This document shows, in pieces, positions 58,644 to 64,000 of a DNA stretch of 64,000 nt (positions within the stretch are counted from its first letter, which is position 1; each line of letters starts with the position of its first letter). Source of the DNA: Flagellimonas flava (GTDB lineage: Bacteria > Bacteroidota > Bacteroidia > Flavobacteriales > Flavobacteriaceae); contig NZ_FQWL01000001.1 of assembly GCF_900129665.1 (NCBI RefSeq), forward strand, positions 558,001 to 622,000. The letters are read 5' to 3'. The notes under the pieces are model-generated. The model was not told the DNA's origin. It worked only from the letters and a program-made list of their open reading frames with translations, and did not search any database. Made by a program: the position numbers and the translations under genes.

Positions 58644-59033
58644 ATGGGATTGTTTGGAAAGGTATTTGGAAATTCGTCCGAAGATAAAAAAGAAGAAACA
58701 AGGGTGCCTTGGGTACCTTTGGAGTCGGTTGATCAATTGAGTGTGATTAAGGAAACTTCCCATACCCGCACACAACTTATATTTAAGCATTCAACAACTT
58801 GTGGGATAAGTAGAATGGTACTGAATATGTTCACTAGTGCTTATAACTTGGGCGATGACAAGGACATTTACTTTTTGGACCTTCATGCCTATAGGGCGGT
58901 ATCCAACGCGGTGGAATCCGAGTTTGGGGTACGCCATCAGTCCCCTCAGTTGCTCATTGTTAAAAATGGAGAAGTCACTTTCCATACCTCCCACGGGGCA
59001 ATTGCAGATGCGGATTTGCTCAGCCACGTCTAA
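58644..59033 (+). CDS. ytxJ: Bacillithiol-system redox-active protein YtxJ
   Basis: 129 residues, thioredoxin-like fold. WVPLESVDQLSVIKETS and the active-site region FKHSTTCGISRMVLNMF, with a single Cys, match the YtxJ family linked to bacillithiol redox control, also called general stress protein in Bacillus. The C-terminal GVRHQSPQLLIVKNGEVTFHTSHGAI is conserved. It is divergent from clpB and probably shares its stress control. Ends at a bidirectional terminator. Confidence 0.88.
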   Translation: MGLFGKVFGNSSEDKKEETRVPWVPLESVDQLSVIKETSHTRTQLIFKHSTTCGISRMVLNMFTSAYNLGDDKDIYFLDLHAYRAVSNAVESEFGVRHQSPQLLIVKNGEVTFHTSHGAIADADLLSHV

Positions 59034-59056
59034 AAATAGCAATCAAGATATAGACC

Positions 59057-59095
59057 AAAAAAAACGGCAGGAAAACTTCCTGCCGCTCTTAATTT
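59057..59095. terminator. Bidirectional terminator between ytxJ and the lipoprotein gene
   Basis: Perfect 9-bp stem CGGCAGGAA (59065-59073) / TTCCTGCCG (59077-59085) with a 3-base loop; an eight-A run precedes it (T run on the minus strand) and CTCTTAATTT follows. It lies between the converging stops at 59033 and 59113. Confidence 0.85.
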
Positions 59096-59112
59096 AAATT
59101 GTCTGCAATTAT

Positions 59113-60318
59113 CTAGTCATTAAACTGATTTTGTGCAACAAACTGGTTTTGTGTCATGATGGCCTTCAATCTGGCCTTTAGATCCTCCCCTGCATCATAT
59201 ACCATTTGTTCATTACTAGGGAAAGGAACCGCCCTGGCATCTAGGAAGGGAATCAAATCCGAACCCAATGCTCTTTTGTCCCCTCTATAATTGGCGTAAA
59301 TATGCTCAAAAACAAACTCACTGGATAAGGGATAGGAGTTGATTTCCTGACCGTTGGAAAGGTCTACCATGCTCACTTTAGCTCCAATCTGGGCACTTTT
59401 AAATTGTGTGAACTGATAGAAATTGCATCTAACGGTTTTCAATCGGTCCACTTTGATTCTATTGCCCAGGCTATCTTTTACGGCATTACCATTGTCATCC
59501 AACAAGTATTCGAAACCATCTTTTACTTGCTTTTCCTTTATGATTTGTTTTTCGTTCACCTGCTCTGGAGAGATATTTATTTCTCTAAAGTTTAGGTTCA
59601 AAGCATAATCATACGTGACATTTTCCAAGGGATTTGTATGGAACTCCGTCCAGAAACTGTTGATTCCAAACGCATTGAAATCCAATAATTCAGTTTCCAA
59701 TCTTTCAGGAATAACCTGTTGGGTCTGATTTTCGATCTCAACCCTTACATATTCCAGTCCTTTGGTATAGGCCTCATCCATTTTGGAAATGGTCTCCTTA
59801 TAACCCGGGTTGATATCCTGCAAATATTTTAAATCGCTGTAGGCTGCCCTAAAATCCATCTTCTCCCTTGCTCTGGCCAACATACCATTCGCATTGTTGT
59901 ACAAATACTCGGATAGGTCGTTCTTGGTGGCCAGGATCGCGGCATCGTAATTGGCAAAACTGAATCTGGCATCCCTACCTTCTTCATAAATAGGAAGAGG
60001 TAATAGAGGTCTAATTCGCTGTTGAATTTGCTTTAGTTGTACAAACTTGTTGTAAATGGATTCCAGGTTTGCAGGATTTCCATCCTGTTGCAAAAAGGCG
60101 ATTTGCTCTTCTTCCCGTTGTGCGTGCTTGGCGTAGGCGTCCTCCAAAAGCACTACATAGGCCTGGTGTCCCTTTCTAGTCTTGTTTTCCGCTAGATTTT
60201 TTATGGCCTTGTTCATGGCAGAAACATAGTTCCCACTGTTCAGGGCCTCCTGTGTTTTTTTAACACCACCGCATGCGGCTAGCAGTAATAATGTACCAAA
60301 GAGTAGTATTTTTTTCAT
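59113..60318 (-). CDS. Lipoprotein of unknown function with helical repeat region
   Basis: 401 residues. Lipoprotein signal with Cys 16 (LFGTLLLLAAC), then an alpha-helical, TPR-like region (about 20-200; ALNSGNYVSAMNKAIKNLAE, AREKMDFRAAYSDLKYL) and a beta-rich C-terminal half (YDYALNLNFREINISPEQ, KVSMVDLSNGQEINSYPLS). No family name recognised. Faces the periplasm, possibly attached to the outer membrane. Transcribed alone; its start is separated from glyA by 249 bases in which I see no clear signals. Confidence 0.8.
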   Translation of the reverse strand: MKKILLFGTLLLLAACGGVKKTQEALNSGNYVSAMNKAIKNLAENKTRKGHQAYVVLLEDAYAKHAQREEEQIAFLQQDGNPANLESIYNKFVQLKQIQQRIRPLLPLPIYEEGRDARFSFANYDAAILATKNDLSEYLYNNANGMLARAREKMDFRAAYSDLKYLQDINPGYKETISKMDEAYTKGLEYVRVEIENQTQQVIPERLETELLDFNAFGINSFWTEFHTNPLENVTYDYALNLNFREINISPEQVNEKQIIKEKQVKDGFEYLLDDNGNAVKDSLGNRIKVDRLKTVRCNFYQFTQFKSAQIGAKVSMVDLSNGQEINSYPLSSEFVFEHIYANYRGDKRALGSDLIPFLDARAVPFPSNEQMVYDAGEDLKARLKAIMTQNQFVAQNQFND

Positions 60319-60567
60319 GGCTTTTTGATTTTCTGGTTATCAAGGGGTTTTCAACTGCCGTGCCAAAAACCTCCTTTTATGTAACGAAAAAGGTCAAACA
60401 GTAGTATAATATCGATGAAATACATAAAAAAGGCAGATTTCTCAGTTGCTTTTAAGGTGGTTTCGAGTTGTTAATTGTTGTTTGATAAAATTGAATTTTA
60501 CCACAATTTTTTTCAATTCAGTTAGCTTTTCTATTTGTAATTTTAGCACTTCTTAATTCAAAGGCAA

Positions 60568-61842
60568 ATGCAAAGAGACCATCAGATTTTTGAACTCATA
60601 GAGAGCGAAAGGGAAAGACAAATAGAAGGTGTGGAGCTTATCGCTTCCGAAAATTTTGTAAGTCCGCAGGTCATGGAGGCCGCAGGCTCTGTCCTTACCA
60701 ATAAATATGCTGAGGGATATCCCGGCAAGCGCTACTATGGCGGCTGTGAAGTGGTTGATGAAGTGGAACAATTGGCCATTGACCGGGCCAAGGAACTTTT
60801 TGGTGCGGCATATGCCAACGTGCAGCCCCACTCGGGGTCACAGGCCAATGCCTCGGTCTACCATGCATGTCTTAAGCCGGGCGATACCATCCTTGGTTTT
60901 GATTTGGCCCACGGGGGACACTTGACCCACGGTTCGCCGGTCAACTTTTCTGGGAAGCTGTATCGTCCAGTATTTTATGGAGTGGATGAGGAGACAGGAA
61001 CCTTGAATTACGATAAAATCCAAGAGATTGCGGATAGGGAAAAACCTAAAATGATCATTGCGGGCGCTTCTGCCTATTCCAGGGATATGGACTTTGAACG
61101 CTTTAGGGAGATAGCTGATAGTGTAAATGCCATTTTGTTGGCCGATATCTCTCACCCGGCGGGTTTAATCGCCAAAGGCATTATGAACGACCCCATTCCG
61201 CATTGTCATATTGTTACCACCACCACCCATAAGACTTTGAGAGGTCCAAGGGGAGGGTTGATCTTAATGGGGGAGAACTTTGAAAACCCATTTGGTATCC
61301 GATTGAAAAACGGAAACCTTCGTAAAATGTCAGGTCTTTTGGATTTGGCTGTTTTTCCAGGCAACCAAGGAGGTCCTTTGGAGCACATCATAGCAGCTAA
61401 AGCGGTGGCTTTTGGTGAGGCCTTAACGGATGACTTCTTACACTATATGCTTCAGGTGAAAAAGAATGCCGATGCCATGGCCAAGGCTTTTGTGGGCAGG
61501 GATTACAAGGTTATCTCCGGGGGAACCGACAACCACATGATGCTGATAGACCTCAGAAACAAGAACATTACGGGCAAGGATGCTGAAAAGGCGCTGGAAT
61601 TGGCTGCCATTACTGCCAATAAGAACATGGTGCCGTTTGATGACCAATCCCCGTTCATTACTTCAGGTGTGCGTTTTGGGACACCGGCCATCACCACTCG
61701 TGGACTCAAGGAAGCAGATATGGAAACCATTGTTGGCTTTATTGACGAAGTACTTGCAGATGCCACCAACGAAACCAAAATTGCCGGAATAAAACAAAAG
61801 GTCAACGACCTAATGCGGTCAAGACCTTTGTTCAATGCCTAA
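60568..61842 (+). CDS. glyA: Serine hydroxymethyltransferase
   Basis: 424 residues, full length: [35 protein letters not shown], the PLP lysine K222 in [14 protein letters not shown] and [13 protein letters not shown]. It interconverts serine and glycine with tetrahydrofolate, supplying one-carbon units. Single-gene unit; diverges from the lipoprotein gene. Confidence 0.97.
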   Translation: MQRDHQIFELIESERERQIEGVELIASENFVSPQVMEAAGSVLTNKYAEGYPGKRYYGGCEVVDEVEQLAIDRAKELFGAAYANVQPHSGSQANASVYHACLKPGDTILGFDLAHGGHLTHGSPVNFSGKLYRPVFYGVDEETGTLNYDKIQEIADREKPKMIIAGASAYSRDMDFERFREIADSVNAILLADISHPAGLIAKGIMNDPIPHCHIVTTTTHKTLRGPRGGLILMGENFENPFGIRLKNGNLRKMSGLLDLAVFPGNQGGPLEHIIAAKAVAFGEALTDDFLHYMLQVKKNADAMAKAFVGRDYKVISGGTDNHMMLIDLRNKNITGKDAEKALELAAITANKNMVPFDDQSPFITSGVRFGTPAITTRGLKEADMETIVGFIDEVLADATNETKIAGIKQKVNDLMRSRPLFNA

Positions 61843-61856
61843 AATGGCGAGGTGTT

Positions 61857-61873
61857 CTTAGGTTAAGCCTAAG
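61857..61873. terminator. Hairpin between glyA and the orphan gene
   Basis: Perfect 6-bp stem CTTAGG (61857-61862) / CCTAAG (61868-61873) with a 5-base loop, 14 bases past the glyA stop and before the converging stop at 61889. No T run follows, so termination is uncertain. Confidence 0.35.
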
Positions 61874-61888
61874 GGATAATTAAGTTGT

Positions 61889-62545
61889 TCAATCCAGCAA
61901 GAAAAAATCTTCCTTGCGCATTTCTTTGGTGTCCAAACTGTATACCATTACATCGTGTTGTGGGTCATCCTCAAAGTAGAGGCCCCAGTGCTCAAAATAG
62001 CTGTGTTGGCCATTTTCTAAATCCAGTCCCTTTGTAGTGCTATCCTCAAATACGGGGACAAAGATTTCATAAGGCATGGCGGTAAGTCCCTTGGTAAAGT
62101 ACACAAAGTGCTCGCTCACCTTGTTCACAATGGCACCCAATTGTTCTGGCACGCTGTAATCCTTAATCCGTGTAATGATTAGGGAGGTGTCCTTAAAATG
62201 AAGCGACAGCTCGGCAATGTCAATCGTTTCATTATTGTTGGCGCTAAGTTTCCCAAAGGCATTGTCAAAGGAACCTGTGGTTCCTTGTTCTTTTTCCTGA
62301 CAGGCAAAACCTCCCCAGTTTCCACTGTTGAAATGGTGCAAGCTTTCGGTAAGCCCGAAGTTGCAGTAAATGTCCAATACTAAATCTGTTCTTTCTTTTT
62401 CTGTATGGTATCTACAGGTAACGGAAACCTCTGCAAAGAAATCCTTTTCAAGTTGTTTTATAAACTTATGAAGTCCATCAGCAGTAACAAACGTCTGTAT
62501 ACCATCTAGGGGGAAATTTGTGTTGGTTCTTTTTTGGTATGGCAT
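61889..62545 (-). CDS. Orphan cytosolic protein, function unknown
   Basis: 218 residues, no signal or membrane segment, no recognised motif. Contains IKQLEKDFFAEVSVTCRYHTEKERTD-like mixed charged stretches and a cluster of aromatic residues near the C-terminus (YFEHWGLYFEDDP). Base composition and codon use look like the neighbours. It converges with glyA and is not tightly linked to any gene; the 178 bases before the response regulator stop hold only weak hairpins. Confidence 0.75.
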   Translation of the reverse strand: MPYQKRTNTNFPLDGIQTFVTADGLHKFIKQLEKDFFAEVSVTCRYHTEKERTDLVLDIYCNFGLTESLHHFNSGNWGGFACQEKEQGTTGSFDNAFGKLSANNNETIDIAELSLHFKDTSLIITRIKDYSVPEQLGAIVNKVSEHFVYFTKGLTAMPYEIFVPVFEDSTTKGLDLENGQHSYFEHWGLYFEDDPQHDVMVYSLDTKEMRKEDFFLLD

Positions 62546-62723
62546 AATCCTTTTCTTTCATAGTTGTTCCCTATCAAAGTTAAAACGAATCTTTTTCCCG
62601 AGATTGGAGGAAATCCTTAAAAATTCTGGGGGTTTTCTCCCATTTTGCCCTTTTTTTAGGGGTTTTTGGAGAAAAGCTAAAGTTGGGCCTGCCTAAAGCC
62701 CATTGGAATGCAAGAACAAAAGG

Positions 62724-63419
62724 TTATATAAATCCGCGATTTTTGGCTGCCAAAATCAAAGCGAGGTCATTCTCGTTTTCGGTGCCAAAAAGCGACTTCA
62801 TATGTCGTTTTCTGTTTTCGATGGAGGAGGGGGAAAGACGAATGTGCTTTTCCAAATCTTTGTTCTTGGTACCTATGGAAAGATGGTATAAAATCTTTTT
62901 ATCCTTTTCATCCAAGTTGATGTTATTGGTCATTTTCTTTCTGATGGCGGACAGAGCCTTGGATGAATAATAAGGTGGGTTAAGGACCACGGTCTTCACA
63001 GCTTCTTCCAAGGTTTTGGGGTCAATATCGGTCTTGATCAGGTACCCATCTGGGTCAACGGACTGCAAAATGCTGTTGATGCGGTAATTGTCGCTAAAGG
63101 AGGACATAAAGATAATCTTGGTCTCGGGTACTAACTTACGTGCAAGAATCCCAAGGTCTTCACCAGTTTCGGGCTGTTGCTCATTGGGCGGAAAAAGTTG
63201 CACGTCCAAAAACAGAATATCATATTTAAAAGAGTCTACGGATTCCCTGATCATGCGTTCGCCTAACTCAAAGGTATTGGCGGTATCCACAATAATGCTA
63301 TATCCGTCAAACACAACACGCTCTAGGATAAACTTGTACCCCAGCATGGTCATTTCATGGTCGTCAATGGCCAATATCCTCAATGTCTTCATATCCCGTT
63401 TTTCTTTAAGTTCAAACAT
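62724..63419 (-). CDS. NarL/LuxR-family response regulator
   Basis: 231 residues, or 222 from the ATG at 63392 (MKTLRILAIDDHEM). Receiver with acidic D19-D20 and phosphoacceptor D72 in YDILFLDVQLFPPNE, then a LuxR-type helix-turn-helix (about 170-225; LSIGTKNKDLEKHIRLSPSS, with SIENRKRHM as the recognition helix). The first ATG overlaps the kinase gene by 8 bases. Partner of the kinase upstream. Confidence 0.92.
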   Translation of the reverse strand: MFELKEKRDMKTLRILAIDDHEMTMLGYKFILERVVFDGYSIIVDTANTFELGERMIRESVDSFKYDILFLDVQLFPPNEQQPETGEDLGILARKLVPETKIIFMSSFSDNYRINSILQSVDPDGYLIKTDIDPKTLEEAVKTVVLNPPYYSSKALSAIRKKMTNNINLDEKDKKILYHLSIGTKNKDLEKHIRLSPSSIENRKRHMKSLFGTENENDLALILAAKNRGFI

Positions 63420-64000
63420 TTACCATTACTTTACGTTCCGGAGCCTCCTTTGGATCCTGCCGAACAATATATTTTGGTTCAAGGGTCACCGTAAGGGTTG
63501 TGCCCTTGCCCTTTGCGCTATCAATATGGAGCGTACCGCCCATTTTTTGTACCCGGGAGAGCAGGTTCCTGAACCCAATTCCCTTTTTTCCCTTATTGCT
63601 GTCGAAACCTACGCCATTGTCAGAAATGGTGAGCTGCAGCATTTCTTCCCGTAGCATAAATTTCACCTCGGCCGATTCGGCCTCGGCATGCTTTACGCAG
63701 TTTTTAAGCGATTCCTGAACGATCCTGTAGGCATTGATCTTGATATCCCCCTCTAGGTCGTCCCAATCCACAGTTTCGTCGTAGGTTAAGGAACATTTCA
63801 TCCCGGAAGATTCGCTTATGGTATGTATCAGGTCTTCGAGGGATACAATAAAGTTATAAAATTTTTGGTAGGATGCATCGCTCAATTCATGCGAAATACC
63901 TCGAATATCTTCCTCCACCTCGCGTAACTTTTCAATAAGTCCGGCCCGTTGCTCCACGGCATCCTCGTCCGCTTTGTCGTTTAGACCGCTGAGAAAGAGT
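63412..64000 (-). CDS. Two-component sensor histidine kinase, HisKA_3/NarX-like, partial
   Basis: At least 195 residues; the reading frame runs off the right edge without a start, so the sensor part is missing. Present are the phosphoacceptor His in DIRGISHELSD, the HATPase N box IVQESLKNCVKHAEA, the G box LTISDNGVGFDSNKGKKGIGF and GKGTTLTVTL. The IS-H-E-L motif and N box are typical of NarX/LuxR-partner kinases, matching the downstream regulator. Confidence 0.92.
   Translation of the reverse strand, partial: LFLSGLNDKADEDAVEQRAGLIEKLREVEEDIRGISHELSDASYQKFYNFIVSLEDLIHTISESSGMKCSLTYDETVDWDDLEGDIKINAYRIVQESLKNCVKHAEAESAEVKFMLREEMLQLTISDNGVGFDSNKGKKGIGFRNLLSRVQKMGGTLHIDSAKGKGTTLTVTLEPKYIVRQDPKEAPERKVMVNV

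Noticed and set aside
63088-63654. 188-residue plus-strand ORF across the NarL regulator and kinase genes
   Set aside because: It overlaps two well-supported genes on the other strand and has no motif.

Overview
The window looks like an ordinary chromosomal stretch of a member of the Bacteroidota, most likely family Flavobacteriaceae. Evidence: type IX secretion components (PorD/DUF4835 and a PorP/SprF protein), Bacteroidota-only families (DUF4249, DUF6913, DUF6503, the Bacteroidota-type RNA polymerase omega subunit, the long-form GAPDH), moderate-to-low GC, and repeated TAnnTTTG minus-7 boxes just upstream of starts instead of E. coli-type promoters. Genus is not determinable from the sequence alone; the gene content would fit the Muricauda/Flagellimonas clade, but that is a guess. 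No tRNA, rRNA, IS element, prophage or CRISPR array was recognised. About 70 genes are called and none looks broken; two run off the window edges.

Layout. 1-9.2 kb (minus strand): partial DUF4249 lipoprotein, monomeric isocitrate dehydrogenase, a 630-base gap with several hairpins and its own terminator (candidate ncRNA), the trmD / small membrane protein / rplS group, a GNAT acetyltransferase, a membrane-anchored coiled-coil protein, GAPDH and an HtrA-type protease. 9.3-12.5 kb (plus): dapF, GNAT, mltG and a lysozyme-like secreted protein. 12.5-15.2 kb (minus): RsmI-like methylase, low-molecular-weight tyrosine phosphatase, dnaA. 15.4-18.9 kb: thioesterase, then IMPACT protein, EamA transporter, HAD hydrolase and ribD. 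18.9-24.6 kb (plus): a tight run GNAT-prmC-LOG-ligA-M23 peptidase-two membrane proteins-small conserved protein.

24.6-28.0 kb (minus): a stand-alone ComEC-like metallo-beta-lactamase protein, a palindromic intergenic repeat cluster, and a 5'-nucleotidase split over two genes. 28.0-40.5 kb (plus): DUF6913-dapA, bamD-rpoZ-coaBC-porD-recN, fabI, glycosyltransferase, YbbR-coaE and an OmpR-type two-component pair. 40.5-47.9 kb (minus): gntK, miaA, K+ channel, exonuclease/GIY-YIG fusion, YggS, DUF1015, 3-hydroxyacyl-CoA dehydrogenase, Gfo/Idh/MocA oxidoreductase. 48-52.2 kb: pcm, smpB, two lipoproteins and a PorP/SprF protein with a coiled-coil and SPOR-like tail. 52.2-55.7 kb (minus): TetR regulator, then a GntP-RidA-M19 dipeptidase group. 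55.9-60.3 kb: clpB divergent from ytxJ across a shared region with two matching inverted repeats, then an unknown lipoprotein. 60.5-64 kb: glyA, an orphan protein and a NarL-type two-component pair running off the right edge.

Most genes are core metabolism or envelope assembly: lysine/peptidoglycan precursors (dapF, dapA, mltG, M23), CoA synthesis (coaBC, coaE), outer-membrane and type IX secretion (bamD, porD, PorP/SprF), translation quality control (prmC, trmD, miaA, smpB) and stress proteins (clpB, ytxJ, htrA). I did not find a clear unknown defence or mobile system. The most interesting signals are the structured intergenic region at 3.0-3.5 kb, the paired operator-like repeats between clpB and ytxJ, minus-7 boxes that abut start codons (predicted leaderless mRNAs), and several unusual domain combinations.
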